From: Enterovibrio calviensis DSM 14347 | GTDB lineage: Bacteria > Pseudomonadota > Gammaproteobacteria > Enterobacterales > Vibrionaceae | Assembly: GCF_000621165.1 (NCBI RefSeq) | Contig: NZ_KK211218.1 | Coordinates: 241,196 to 305,195, forward strand | Direction of reading: 5' to 3' | DNA length: 64,000 nt | Part shown: positions 17,891-26,737 of the stretch, piece by piece | How the letters are laid out: every line of letters begins with the position of its first letter | How positions within the stretch are numbered: the first letter of the stretch is position 1 | Made by a program: the position numbers and the translations under genes | The notes under the pieces: model-generated | What the model saw: the letters and a program-made list of their open reading frames with translations, nothing else | Databases searched by the model: none | Told to the model about the DNA's origin: nothing

Positions 17891-19507
17891 TTAGTTGTTG
17901 ATTGTCGGGCCAGCTTTAGGAATGTACACGGTGAAGCGACTTCCTTCATATTCTGTGGGTTCGAGCAAAATTGTTCCCCCCAATTTTTGCAGCAGCTTTT
18001 CGACAAGGTGAAGCCCAAAACCATGTCCTTCGCCTTGTTTGGTTGTTACACCTTTTCGAAAAATTTTATCTTGCTGATGCTCTGGGATACCGCTGCCTTC
18101 ATCTTCTATTTCGAAAATTAGGTCATTACCCAAGTCGGTCATTGAAAGGCGAACATCGGTACGGCGATTTTTCAATGTGGCTTCCAAGGCATTGTCTATC
18201 AAGTTACCGATGATGCTCACTAGCTCTTCACGAGGGATGTGATCAGGAATCTCCTTCATGCTGCTTTCTGGGTCAATTTCGAGGTGCAAGCCCAATTCTT
18301 TGGCTCGGTTGTACTTTCCTAACATGCAACCGGCGAGGATAGGGTCGGGAACAGCCTCGACAAGAAGCTGAATCAGGGCTTGATGGCTCTGGGTTTCTTG
18401 CCCTATCAGCGCGAGCGCTTCGTCATTTGCACCCAGTTCGATTAAACCCGCAATGGTATGAAGCTTGTTGGAGTATTCGTGGGATTGGCTACGCAATGTG
18501 TCAGCGTATTGCTCTATTTGGCTGAGTTTTTTACTGATAGCATCGAGTTCATCTTTACGTCGAAAACTCGATACCACACCGGTAATGTTGCCATCTTGCA
18601 GCACGGGAAGACGGTTAACGATGAGGTTTCTGTCTTGCAGCCATACGTCCTTATCGATTTGTGGTGCGCCAGTTCTAAGCACATCCATTAAACGGCTGTC
18701 TGGCAGCACGTCTTCGATAGGGCGTCCGGTCAGTTTGGTATTAGCATCCAACCCTAAGGTATCAATGGCTGCACGGTTGAACGTAGTAATATTGCCATTT
18801 CCGTTGACCGCGATAATCCCTTCTCTAATTGACTCTAACGTTGCGTTTCGTTCCTGAAAGAGGCGTCCAATTTGTTCTGGCTCTAAACCAAAAATTGCTT
18901 TCTTGAAGTGTGAGGCAAACCAAAGCCCAGTGAGCACGCTCAAGCCGAAACTCAACACGATCACCATATATAGGGTGTTTCTGTATCGGTCGATAATGTT
19001 TTCAACCGTATCGAGCATAAAGCCGACGGAGATAATGCCAATGACGTTTTCATGGTTGGCATCAAAGATAGGGGCTTTACCTCGCACGGATGCGCCTAGG
19101 CTCCCGATTGCCTTTTGTATATACGGTTTTCCATAGAGGAGCGCTGGTTCGTTGTAATCGCCATCATCGTCATACATGGGTTTTCCTAAGCGCTTCCATG
19201 AAGGGTGGGCGAGTCGGATTCCGTTTCTGTCTCCAATCACCACAAAGCGCGCATCGTTGATATCGGCGAGTTCGAGAGTGAGCGTTTGAAGGAATTCGCT
19301 GTCACGATTATCTACAGCGTCGACGACTTCGGGTATTGAGGCGATGGTTTTTGCAACGTGAAGCGCTCGTTGGCCGATTTGCTCATCAAGAGAATGGCTA
19401 AGGTACCCTAATGCAAACACACCAATCAGTCCGGTTTGCAGCAAGGCCATCAGACCCAAGATGAGCATCATGCGGGTTTTGAGCTTGAGAGAGCGAAGTG
19501 AAAACAT
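17891..19507 (-). CDS. CitA/DcuS-type sensor histidine kinase
   Basis: This is a 538-residue membrane kinase. The first TM helix is at about 15-36, the periplasmic PAS sensor at 40-172 and the second TM at about 178-200. A cytosolic PAS domain follows (about 220-310), then the dimerisation helix with H343 in QSHEYSNKLHTIAGLIELG and a GHKL ATPase (N-box NLIDNALEA, DEGSGIP, GHGFGLHLV). Sensor residues R98, H101, R142 and K144 (SVRGKAP) fall where citrate- and C4-dicarboxylate-binding residues lie in CitA and DcuS. It probably senses an external di- or tricarboxylate, fitting control of the adjacent tct genes. Confidence 0.92.
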   Translation of the reverse strand: MFSLRSLKLKTRMMLILGLMALLQTGLIGVFALGYLSHSLDEQIGQRALHVAKTIASIPEVVDAVDNRDSEFLQTLTLELADINDARFVVIGDRNGIRLAHPSWKRLGKPMYDDDGDYNEPALLYGKPYIQKAIGSLGASVRGKAPIFDANHENVIGIISVGFMLDTVENIIDRYRNTLYMVIVLSFGLSVLTGLWFASHFKKAIFGLEPEQIGRLFQERNATLESIREGIIAVNGNGNITTFNRAAIDTLGLDANTKLTGRPIEDVLPDSRLMDVLRTGAPQIDKDVWLQDRNLIVNRLPVLQDGNITGVVSSFRRKDELDAISKKLSQIEQYADTLRSQSHEYSNKLHTIAGLIELGANDEALALIGQETQSHQALIQLLVEAVPDPILAGCMLGKYNRAKELGLHLEIDPESSMKEIPDHIPREELVSIIGNLIDNALEATLKNRRTDVRLSMTDLGNDLIFEIEDEGSGIPEHQQDKIFRKGVTTKQGEGHGFGLHLVEKLLQKLGGTILLEPTEYEGSRFTVYIPKAGPTINN

Positions 19508-19766
19508 AAATCTGAATGCGCCTTGATAACAACTTTATAACTTAATGGTAGCGGTATTATCTATCTCGTTGAAATAGTGATTCTTTGTGGTCTGTCACGT
19601 AAGTGAACAATATGAACAAAACGTTTTTAATAGTTTAAAAAAACATTAAATCCACAAGGTTTCCAATTGGTCGTTCAGTTAATAGGTTGAATGGGGTAGG
19701 ACAACAGTAATTTAACAAAACAATAATTATCGCGTCCAAAGGACGGAACGACACAAGGAAATATGT

Positions 19767-20750
19767 ATGTTTTCAAAATTGTTCGCTAAAAAGCGCGCTA
19801 TCGTCGCTGCGATTGCATTAACGTCTGCAATGACCGCGGGCGCGGCATCAGCTGCGGTAGAAGAAGTACACTTCCTCATCCCTGGTGGTGCAGGTGGTGG
19901 CTGGGATGGTACTGCACGTGGTACGGGTGAAGCACTGTCAAAATCTGGCTTAGTTGAAACGGTATCTTACGAAAACATGTCTGGTGGCGGCGGCGGTAAA
20001 GCGATCGCACACTTGATTGAAGTTGCTGAGCAATCAGAAAACACCTTGATGGTGAACTCTACGCCTATCGTCATTCGCTCTCTCTCTAAAGTGTTCCCTC
20101 AATCTTTCCGTGATTTGACGCCGATTGCTGCAACGATTGGCGATTACGCCGCATTCGTTGTGCCTAAAGACTCTAAGTACAACAGCTTCAAAGAAATTGT
20201 GACTGACTATAATGAAAACCCTCGCTCAGTGGCAGTTGCTGGCGGTTCATCACGTGGCGGCATGGACCACCTTGTTGCGGCGATGGCATTTAAAGCGGCG
20301 GGCGGTGATCCGAAGCGCGTGAAATACGTGGCGTATGATGCGGGTGGAAAAGCCATGGCGGGTATGCTTTCTGGTGAAACCCAAGTGCTTTCTACTGGTT
20401 TCAGTGAAGCACTAGCGCTGAAAAACGCGGGTGAAGTACGCATTCTTGCTGTTACCAGCGATGAGCGTTCTCCAGCAGCTCCAGATGTACCCACCCTGAA
20501 AGAGCAAGGTTACGACGCGAGCTTCGTTAACTGGCGTGGTTTCTTCGGTGCGCCAGGTCTGTCTGATGCACAAGCAGACGAATACGCACAAACACTGGAA
20601 AAAATGTACGCAACAGACGAGTGGGTAGAAGTGCGTGACCGTAATGGTTGGACTGAAATCTTCAAACCACGCGCAGAGTTCGTCACCTTCCTTGAAGGTC
20701 AAGAACAAGAAGTGGGTGGTTTGATGAAGGAACTTGGCTTCCTACGTTAA
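19767..20750 (+). CDS. tctC: Tripartite tricarboxylate transporter binding protein TctC
   Basis: This is a periplasmic Bug/TctC-family receptor of 327 residues. The signal peptide ends near residue 29 (AGAASA). The mature N-terminus VHFLIPGGAGGGWDGTARGT is the typical ligand-binding loop, with the conserved PGGxxGG motif; the second loop, SGGGGGKAI, also contacts ligand. TctC hands solute to the TctAB membrane complex. Known clients are citrate and related carboxylates, and the downstream enzymes suggest a substrate that is activated to a CoA thioester. The start follows a CACAAGGAAAT site. A hairpin separates it from tctB. Confidence 0.93.
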   Translation: MFSKLFAKKRAIVAAIALTSAMTAGAASAAVEEVHFLIPGGAGGGWDGTARGTGEALSKSGLVETVSYENMSGGGGGKAIAHLIEVAEQSENTLMVNSTPIVIRSLSKVFPQSFRDLTPIAATIGDYAAFVVPKDSKYNSFKEIVTDYNENPRSVAVAGGSSRGGMDHLVAAMAFKAAGGDPKRVKYVAYDAGGKAMAGMLSGETQVLSTGFSEALALKNAGEVRILAVTSDERSPAAPDVPTLKEQGYDASFVNWRGFFGAPGLSDAQADEYAQTLEKMYATDEWVEVRDRNGWTEIFKPRAEFVTFLEGQEQEVGGLMKELGFLR

Positions 20751-20761
20751 TCATGAAAAAC

Positions 20762-20798
20762 ACGCCGAGTTCTTAGGCCTCGCCCTAAAGCTCGGCGT
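20762..20798 (+). terminator. Intercistronic hairpin tctC-tctB
   Basis: ACGCCGAG (20762-20769) pairs with CTCGGCGT (20791-20798), with an inner CTTAGG/CCTAAAG stem. It lies directly after tctC and likely keeps binding-protein mRNA in excess over the membrane subunits (inference). Confidence 0.65.
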
Positions 20799-20848
20799 TC
20801 TTATTTCTGACGGGCTTGCTCGTTTGTTGTTGTATCAAGGAGTGTCAG

Positions 20849-21322
20849 ATGGTTGTCACTAAAGACCATATCGGTGGTCTCGTCTTTCTCAGTCTTTCAG
20901 TGGCATATGGTGTTTATGCTCGCGAAATACCTATGTTTCCCGGCGATGAATATGAACCGTTTAATGCGCAAACGTTACCTATCTTTCTTTCTTGGTTGGG
21001 CGGCATTCTAGGATTTCTCATGCTGGTAACGGCGCGTCGTGACGCTGGAAGCAAACTCTCTGTGGCTGGGCTCGATTTTCTGCTGGTCGCGAAACTTCTC
21101 GTTCTGATTATGATTTTTGCGTTCGCCCTTGAATGGGTGGGCTTTACGTTATCGACGATTCTATTTTTAGTGGGCGGTTATTGGATCCTCGGCGAACGCC
21201 GACCAAAAATGCTGTTCATTGCATCCGTGCCTTTTGCTGTTGGCATCTGGTTTGTTCTCGCGAAGTTGTTGGATATCTATCTCGCACCGGGTCGCTTCTT
21301 TACACAAGTTTTAGGAGGGTAA
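20849..21322 (+). CDS. tctB: Tripartite tricarboxylate transporter small subunit TctB
   Basis: This is a 157-residue inner-membrane protein with four hydrophobic stretches (about 8-24, 42-62, 78-105 and 118-145), the TctB pattern. The ATG at 20849 is preceded by AAGGAG six bases upstream, and is preferred to the upstream in-frame start at 20816. TctB is the poorly conserved small partner of TctA. Its stop is 4 bases from the tctA start, so the two are translationally linked. Confidence 0.9.
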   Translation: MVVTKDHIGGLVFLSLSVAYGVYAREIPMFPGDEYEPFNAQTLPIFLSWLGGILGFLMLVTARRDAGSKLSVAGLDFLLVAKLLVLIMIFAFALEWVGFTLSTILFLVGGYWILGERRPKMLFIASVPFAVGIWFVLAKLLDIYLAPGRFFTQVLGG

Positions 21323-21326
21323 GACG

Positions 21327-22877
21327 ATGTGGGAAGGAATATCTACTGGCTTAGGTACCGCCTTAATGCCGTTCAACCTGATGATGGTCGTCGTTGGCTG
21401 TTTTGCAGGCACTTTCATCGGCATGTTGCCGGGTCTTGGGCCTATTTCTGCCGTCGCGTTAATGATCCCAATTACTTACGGCCTTGATCCTGCGTCTGGC
21501 ATCATCTTGATGGCAGGTGTGTATTACGGGGCGGTATTTGGTGGCTCGACATCATCTATCCTGATCAACGCGCCGGGCTGTGCAAGTACTGTTGTTACAG
21601 CGTTTGATGGCTTCCCTATGGCGCAACAACGCCAAGCGGGTAAAGCCCTTGCGCTGGCAGCGTACTCATCATTCACTGGTGGCACGATTGGCGCAATCAT
21701 TCTGCTTTTTGCCGCGCCGGCATTGGCCTCGGTATCACTCAGTTTCCAATCTTCTGATTACTTTGCGCTGATGATCCTCGGTTTGACTGCTGTTTCAGCC
21801 TTCGCGGGCAAAGGCCAAGTGCTGAAAGCCATGGCGATGACCGTCTTCGGTTTGATGATTGCCACGATCGGTACTGACGCGATCACAGGCGCACCGCGCT
21901 TTACCTTTAACAACATCGATTTGGTGGATGGCATTAGCTTCTTGTTGCTTGCAATGGCGACGTTTGCGCTGGCTGAGGTCGTTACTACGGTGATGAAAGG
22001 GCAGCACAAAGAAGAAGAGCAAGACATGGACATGGCTTCGCTAGGCAGCATGAAGCTGTCGAAAGAGGAAGTGAAAGAAGTGGCACCGACCGTGGCGCGT
22101 TCTTCCATCTTCGGCTTTATTGTCGGGGTGTTACCAGGGGCGGGCGCGACGATTGCTTCCTTCCTTGCTTACGGTCTTGAGCGAAACCTTGCGCCAAAAC
22201 GCTTAAAAGAGAAGTTTGGTAAAGGTGCTTTGCGCGGTCTGGCAGCCCCAGAATCCGCCAACAATGCGGCATCAACGGGATCATTTGTGCCTTTGTTAAC
22301 CTTGGGTATTCCGGGGTCTGGTACAACAGCCATTATGTTGGGTGCGCTGATTGCTTACGGTATTCAGCCGGGGCCACGCCTGTTTATTGATAACCCTGAT
22401 GTGTTCTGGTCTGTGATCATTTCCATGTACTTCGGTAACTTGGTGCTTCTGATCCTGAACTTGCCATTGATTCCTTATATTTCGCGTTTATTGGCGATTC
22501 CACGTCCAATCTTGATCCCGTTGATTTTGTTCTTCTCCATCACGGGTGTGTACTTGGTGAGCTTCAACACCTTCGACATCAATATGATGGTGTTAATCAC
22601 GGTGGTGGCGATATTCCTCAAGCTGCTCGATTTCCCGATGGCTCCGATGCTTCTCGGCTTCATTTTGGGCGGCATTATGGAAAACAACCTCAGTCGCGCA
22701 CTGATTATCTCTGACGGTAGCTTGAGCTTCCTGTGGGATCGTCCGTTAACGCTGACCATCATGTGTATTTCGATTTTTGTGTTGTTACTGCCTCTCATTC
22801 GTCGAGTGCTCGACAAAATGGGTATTGGCGTGAAAATACAACCGAATAACGCACAAGTAGACCGTGGCGATGGCTAG
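21327..22877 (+). CDS. tctA: Tripartite tricarboxylate transporter large subunit TctA
   Basis: This is a 516-residue integral membrane protein with about 11-12 helices. It contains the duplicated TctA signature: GTFIGMLPGLGPISAVALMI near residue 30 and the inverted repeat equivalent GFIVGVLPGAGATIASFLAY near residue 262. The motifs GSTSSILINAPG and PGSGTTAIMLGALIAYGI are also diagnostic. It forms the translocation path, driven by an ion gradient, for solute delivered by TctC. It follows tctB with a GGAGGG site, and the CoA-transferase gene starts 8 bp after its stop, indicating one transcript. Confidence 0.94.
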   Translation: MWEGISTGLGTALMPFNLMMVVVGCFAGTFIGMLPGLGPISAVALMIPITYGLDPASGIILMAGVYYGAVFGGSTSSILINAPGCASTVVTAFDGFPMAQQRQAGKALALAAYSSFTGGTIGAIILLFAAPALASVSLSFQSSDYFALMILGLTAVSAFAGKGQVLKAMAMTVFGLMIATIGTDAITGAPRFTFNNIDLVDGISFLLLAMATFALAEVVTTVMKGQHKEEEQDMDMASLGSMKLSKEEVKEVAPTVARSSIFGFIVGVLPGAGATIASFLAYGLERNLAPKRLKEKFGKGALRGLAAPESANNAASTGSFVPLLTLGIPGSGTTAIMLGALIAYGIQPGPRLFIDNPDVFWSVIISMYFGNLVLLILNLPLIPYISRLLAIPRPILIPLILFFSITGVYLVSFNTFDINMMVLITVVAIFLKLLDFPMAPMLLGFILGGIMENNLSRALIISDGSLSFLWDRPLTLTIMCISIFVLLLPLIRRVLDKMGIGVKIQPNNAQVDRGDG

Positions 22878-22885
22878 GAGGAAGA

Positions 22886-24088
22886 ATGCACGATGCATTG
22901 TCATCCTTTAGGGTGTTGGATTTAACCAATGTACTGGCAGGCCCATTCGCCTGCCATCAATTGGCGCACTTAGGTGCGGAAGTCATTAAAGTCGAGGTCC
23001 CCCATAGTGGGGATCTTGCACGTCAATTAGGTGCCGATGCGGATTTAAACCGCGAGAAAATGGGCATTTCCTTTCTTGCACAGAACTCAGGTAAGCGCTC
23101 CATTACCGTCAACCTCAAACACCCAGATGGCAAAGCCGTGCTCAAAAAGCTGGTGGAATCTGCGGATGTGCTGGTGGAGAACTTCCGGCCGGGTGTGATG
23201 GCGCGGCTAGGACTCGACTACGACGTGTTGAAGACGGTAAATCCCAAGCTGATTTACTGCGCCATTTCTGGCTACGGTGCTGACGGGCCAATGAAGAACC
23301 TGCCAGCCTATGATCAAATTATTCAGGGCATGTCTGGGGTGATGTCGATAACTGGCGCGCCGGACAATGCGCCGTACCGCGTTGGCTATCCCATTGCTGA
23401 CACCATTGGCGGTATTACTGCGGCGTTCGCGATTTCCTCGGCGCTAGCGGGACGTGCTCACTCGGGTAAGGGCTGTTTTATTGATGTGTCCATGTTGGAA
23501 TCAACACTCGCCACCATGGGATGGGCAGTGTCTAACTTCCTCGTCGCAGGCCGTGAACCTCAGCCTATGGGCAACGACAATGTGACGGCCAGTCCTTCAG
23601 GCGCATTTAATACCGGAGATGGCCTTATCAATATCGCTGCCAACAAGCAGGAACAGTTTGAAGCCATTTGTGATTTGTTAGGTCGCGCTGAGCTGAAAGC
23701 CGATCCACGGTTTAGCGAGCGACAAGCAAGGCTCAAACATCGCGCTGTGCTGACAGAGATTCTTGAAGATGCGTTTTCTGCTGAGTCTGCCGAGGTATGG
23801 GAGCAAAAACTGAATGCCATTGGCGTGCCAGCAGGACGCGTGCTGTCAGTGCCTCAAGCCTTGAACCTCGATCAAGTGAAGCAACGTGATTTTGAAGGCA
23901 CGTTTGATGACGTTGATGGTGTAGGGCGAGACGTTCACATCGTCAGAACCGGCTTTTTGGTGGATGGAAAACGCCCGAAAGTGGAGTCACCGCCGCCGCA
24001 ACTGGGTGAACACAGTCACGATATTCTGTCTGAGCTGGGTTTTAGCGACGAAGACATTGAGAGTCTTCAACAGGGAGGAGCCGTATGA
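22886..24088 (+). CDS. Class III (CaiB/BaiF) CoA-transferase
   Basis: This is a family III CoA-transferase of 400 residues. The N-terminal motif FRVLDLTNVLAGPFACHQLA and the catalytic aspartate D172 in RVGYPIADTIGGI are both in place; in formyl-CoA transferase the equivalent Asp forms the acyl anhydride. Such enzymes move CoA from one acyl-CoA to a free carboxylate. Its gene overlaps by 4 bases with a citrate-synthase-fold lyase and follows the tctCBA genes. The likely reaction is therefore CoA transfer to the imported tricarboxylate (e.g. citrate to citryl-CoA, with acetyl- or succinyl-CoA as donor). The substrate is inferred from context only. Confidence 0.88.
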   Translation: MHDALSSFRVLDLTNVLAGPFACHQLAHLGAEVIKVEVPHSGDLARQLGADADLNREKMGISFLAQNSGKRSITVNLKHPDGKAVLKKLVESADVLVENFRPGVMARLGLDYDVLKTVNPKLIYCAISGYGADGPMKNLPAYDQIIQGMSGVMSITGAPDNAPYRVGYPIADTIGGITAAFAISSALAGRAHSGKGCFIDVSMLESTLATMGWAVSNFLVAGREPQPMGNDNVTASPSGAFNTGDGLINIAANKQEQFEAICDLLGRAELKADPRFSERQARLKHRAVLTEILEDAFSAESAEVWEQKLNAIGVPAGRVLSVPQALNLDQVKQRDFEGTFDDVDGVGRDVHIVRTGFLVDGKRPKVESPPPQLGEHSHDILSELGFSDEDIESLQQGGAV

Positions 24089-24930
24089 GTATTCGACGAC
24101 CCACAGAAGGCCCTGAAAAAGCGGTCGCGGATTGGTGGCGCACAGACATCATCGACATGACGCCAGGGGAGATCGGCTATTACGGTTACCCGATAGAAGA
24201 ACTCATCGGCAACGTCAGTTTCACTCAAATGATTTGGTTGATGACGCAAGGCTCGCTGCCTTCGCCAGAAAAGGCAAAGTTGCTTGATGCGGCGTTGATG
24301 TCTGCGGTTGATCATGGCCCACAAGCGCCAAGTATCGCGATTGCGCGTATGGCGGCAACCTGCGGCGTTGGACTCAACAATGCCATGGCGTCAGCGGTTA
24401 ACGTGTTAGGCGATGTACATGGCGGCGCGGGTGAACAGGCAATAGCCTTCTATCAAATGATTGATGATATCGCGCAAAACGAAGGTATTGATCTTGCTAC
24501 CGCCACTAATAAAGGGCTGGAGAAACAGAGAGAACTGTTCGGTAAGTTTATACCGGGCTTCGGCCATCGTTTTCATCCAGTCGATCCCCGAGCGCCGCGC
24601 TTAATGGCCGTGGTGGAAGAAGCGAAAACAGCAGATGTGGTAGAAGGGCGATTTCTTGCGATTGCTCAACAGGTTGAATCGCAACTTGAACAAGAGAAAG
24701 GCAAGAAAATCCCAATGAACATCGATGGCGCTACTGCCGTCATTTACGCAGAACTCGATGTCGCGCCTGAGCTGGCAAGAGGGCTGTTTTGTTTGTCTCG
24801 CTCCGTGGGAATACTGGCGCACGCGTGGGAGCAGACTCAACAAGGCGGCAGAAACAAAGGCCCCATTCCTCGGGACTTGCTTTGGACGTATGACGGCCCC
24901 GCAAAGCGCTCGGTGCCTGATTCCGACTAG
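24085..24930 (+). CDS. Citrate synthase-fold lyase (citryl-CoA lyase-like)
   Basis: This 281-residue protein is far shorter than citrate synthase (about 430) but keeps the catalytic triad: H112 (GDVHGGAGEQA), H161 (GFGHRFHPVDPRAPRL) and D214 (MNIDGATAVI). Short members of this fold act as citryl-CoA lyases, cutting citryl-CoA to acetyl-CoA and oxaloacetate. Its start overlaps the stop of the CoA-transferase gene (ATGA), so the two products are made together. With TctCBA this gives uptake, activation and cleavage of citrate or a close analogue such as 2-methylcitrate or citramalate. A role as condensing enzyme cannot be excluded, but the loss of the large N-terminal domain speaks against a normal citrate synthase. 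Confidence 0.85.
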   Translation: MSIRRPTEGPEKAVADWWRTDIIDMTPGEIGYYGYPIEELIGNVSFTQMIWLMTQGSLPSPEKAKLLDAALMSAVDHGPQAPSIAIARMAATCGVGLNNAMASAVNVLGDVHGGAGEQAIAFYQMIDDIAQNEGIDLATATNKGLEKQRELFGKFIPGFGHRFHPVDPRAPRLMAVVEEAKTADVVEGRFLAIAQQVESQLEQEKGKKIPMNIDGATAVIYAELDVAPELARGLFCLSRSVGILAHAWEQTQQGGRNKGPIPRDLLWTYDGPAKRSVPDSD

Positions 24931-24964
24931 CTTCCCAATGACTAACACAATGTGCCACGACGTT

Positions 24965-24992
24965 AACGCCATCACATCGATGGCGTTTTTTC
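24965..24992 (+). terminator. Rho-independent terminator of the tct operon
   Basis: AACGCCATC (24965-24973) pairs with GATGGCGTT (24979-24987), followed by a T-run. It closes the five-gene tctCBA/CoA-transferase/lyase operon. Confidence 0.88.
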
Positions 24993-25209
24993 GTTGGGTT
25001 ACTCGCTCGAAAAGTCGTGGCTTGCATGATAATGAACACTGTTTTATTGTTGTATGCCTTGTGACCATGTGTACTATGGTGGTTGTCTACAAGAATGAAC
25101 GGACACTTTGTGCGCTGTGGCTGTCAATGACAGGTTTAAGATGGATAGTAGTATTCTGAACTCACAGCTGGATATAGACTTGGTGTCACCAAAGGATAGG
25201 AGCATTGAA

Positions 25210-25593
25210 ATGCAAATCAAACCGATTTTATTAGCCTTGCTATTTTGTCTACCTGCGTCAGTGAGCGCAGAGGAAAACAGCTGGGACAAAGCGAAAGAAT
25301 CTGCAGGTGAAGCATGGAATTCCGCGAAAGATGCAGGTGGTAGCGCTTGGGATGCCACGAAAGAGAAGAGTGGAGAGCTGCTTAATAAGGCGGAAGAAGG
25401 TAGCTCTGATTTGTGGGACAGCGCCAAAGAAAAAAGCAGTGAGCTGTGGAATAAAAGCAAAGAGAAAGGCAGTGAACTCATAGAAGAAGCGGAAAAGAAA
25501 GCTGACGAAGCCTTAACGCCAGAAAAAACAGAGCCTGCGCCAGTGGTGCCTCTAGAAAAAGAAAGCTCTCCTGATTTCACCCAATCCGCCTAA
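25210..25593 (+). CDS. Secreted protein of amphipathic Trp/Ala/Lys repeats
   Basis: This is a 127-residue exported protein. ATG 25210 has AGGAG seven bases upstream and opens a signal peptide (MQIKPILLALLFCLPASVSA). The mature part is built from repeats of about 11 residues of the form WDxAKEKSxEL (for example SWDKAKESAGE, AWDATKEKSGE and LWDSAKEKSSE), giving a long amphipathic helix with Trp on one face. An acidic, Pro-rich tail follows. The period and composition resemble LEA-like and apolipoprotein-like proteins, which bind membranes or protect against dehydration; a periplasmic or surface role is inferred. In-frame codons upstream give a longer ORF but no ribosome binding site. Confidence 0.8.
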   Translation: MQIKPILLALLFCLPASVSAEENSWDKAKESAGEAWNSAKDAGGSAWDATKEKSGELLNKAEEGSSDLWDSAKEKSSELWNKSKEKGSELIEEAEKKADEALTPEKTEPAPVVPLEKESSPDFTQSA

Positions 25594-25615
25594 TTCTCTT
25601 AGGATAGTGACGCAC

Positions 25616-26065
25616 ATGGACGTGAGTTTAACCAAGGCGACAAGCGATGATATTCCGTTTCTTCTGACGCTGCGACAGCTCACCATGAACCAGTATTTGG
25701 AAGAAGCGGGTATGCCCACCACGGAAGAAGGTCATTTAAGTCGTATTCAATATAAACTCGACTGCGCGAACATTATCAATGCGAACGGCGTCCCTGTTGG
25801 CTTGTTCAAAGCTGAATTCCAAAAAGAACACGATCAGTGGTTTATCATTCAGATTCAAGTTCATCCTGATTATCAGAACCAAGGTATTGGCAATACCGTG
25901 ATTGAGCGATTGCTAAGCACTGCCAGCGAATCTGCATCCCGTGTGAGATTGAGTGTGATCAAAACGAATCCGGCGCGTGATTTGTATACACGAATGGGCT
26001 TTGAGTCTGTTGAGGAAAGTGATTGTGAATTCACCATGGAGTACAACATGGTGAATTCACGTTGA
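25616..26065 (+). CDS. GNAT-family N-acetyltransferase
   Basis: This is a cytosolic acyltransferase of 149 residues from ATG 25616; a GTG at 25607 is the alternative. The acetyl-CoA pocket motif A is clear at about residues 82-100 (IQVHPDYQNQGIGNTVIERL, a Q/RxxGxG/A variant), and motif B follows (NPARDLYTRMGFESVEES). The N-terminal part (TKATSDDIPFLLTLRQLTMN) is typical of the single-domain group that includes RimI-like and small-molecule acetyltransferases. The substrate is unknown. It follows the repeat-protein gene by 22 bp, so it may be cotranscribed. Confidence 0.85.
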   Translation: MDVSLTKATSDDIPFLLTLRQLTMNQYLEEAGMPTTEEGHLSRIQYKLDCANIINANGVPVGLFKAEFQKEHDQWFIIQIQVHPDYQNQGIGNTVIERLLSTASESASRVRLSVIKTNPARDLYTRMGFESVEESDCEFTMEYNMVNSR

Positions 26066-26207
26066 AATCAAAGGCGAAACCTTCTTTGATAACAGCGCGA
26101 TGCACATCAATTAATGGCGTGTTAGCGGTTGCGTTGTCGTGTCATCTAAGTTGAATTGTTTGCTTACTGATTGAGTTGGTTTAGGAATAGTCTCAGGAGA
26201 TAGCGCA

Positions 26208-26603
26208 ATGATTAAACGTGTAGGAAACACGGACATTCAAGAAGTCCACCGTGCAACGTGCCACTGTGGTGGTGTTGAGTTAGCGCTTTCCCTTCCCAAT
26301 GGCATAGAAAAACCTCGCCGATGTGATTGTTCAATATGCAGAAGAAAAGGTGCGGTTGTTGCCTCCGTAAAACTAGATGGTATTCGTATTGTTAAGGGAG
26401 AGGAGTTACTCAAGCTTTATCAATTCAACACCAAAACAGCGAAACATTTCTTCTGTTCTGAATGCGGTATTTACACTCACCACCAGCGTCGTTCTGATCC
26501 GAGTGAGTATGGGTTCAACGTTGCGTGTCTAGAAGGTGTTAACCCGTTTGAACTAGGCGATGTGGTCACCAACGATGGGGTTAATCATCCCGCTGATAGA
26601 TAA
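26208..26603 (+). CDS. GFA/CENP-V domain protein
   Basis: This is a 131-residue protein with the zinc-binding Cys set of the GFA (glutathione-dependent formaldehyde-activating) family: TCHCGGVEL at about 18-25, RRCDCSICRRKGAVV at about 38-52 and FFCSECGIYTHHQRR near 85-100. Family members bind two zinc ions, and some bind glutathione. Enzymatic formaldehyde activation is doubtful for most members, so only the family is claimed. A GGAGA ribosome site precedes ATG 26208. It is alone, closed by a terminator. Confidence 0.88.
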   Translation: MIKRVGNTDIQEVHRATCHCGGVELALSLPNGIEKPRRCDCSICRRKGAVVASVKLDGIRIVKGEELLKLYQFNTKTAKHFFCSECGIYTHHQRRSDPSEYGFNVACLEGVNPFELGDVVTNDGVNHPADR

Positions 26604-26680
26604 CGCTGCGAAGACTTGTTGAAGTGGCATGAAATGAGTGACATCAATCGACAGAGAGTTCTGGGTTAAGATCTAGAGAA

Positions 26681-26706
26681 AGGGAGCGAATAGTCGCTCC
26701 CTTTTT
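26681..26706. terminator. Terminator between GFA gene and MscS gene
   Basis: AGGGAGCGA (26681-26689) pairs with TCGCTCCCT (26694-26702), then a T-run on the plus strand. The genes are convergent. Confidence 0.85.
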
Positions 26707-26737
26707 TGTTATTCAATAAAGCCACGCCAGTCGGGTT

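Noticed and set aside
19570-19610. CRP site upstream of tctC (TGTGGTCTGTCACG)
   Set aside because: The half-sites are 2 bp too close for the 16-bp CRP consensus.
24601-25159. Overlapping frames around the lyase stop codon
   Set aside because: Shadows of the lyase gene and of its terminator region; no conserved features.
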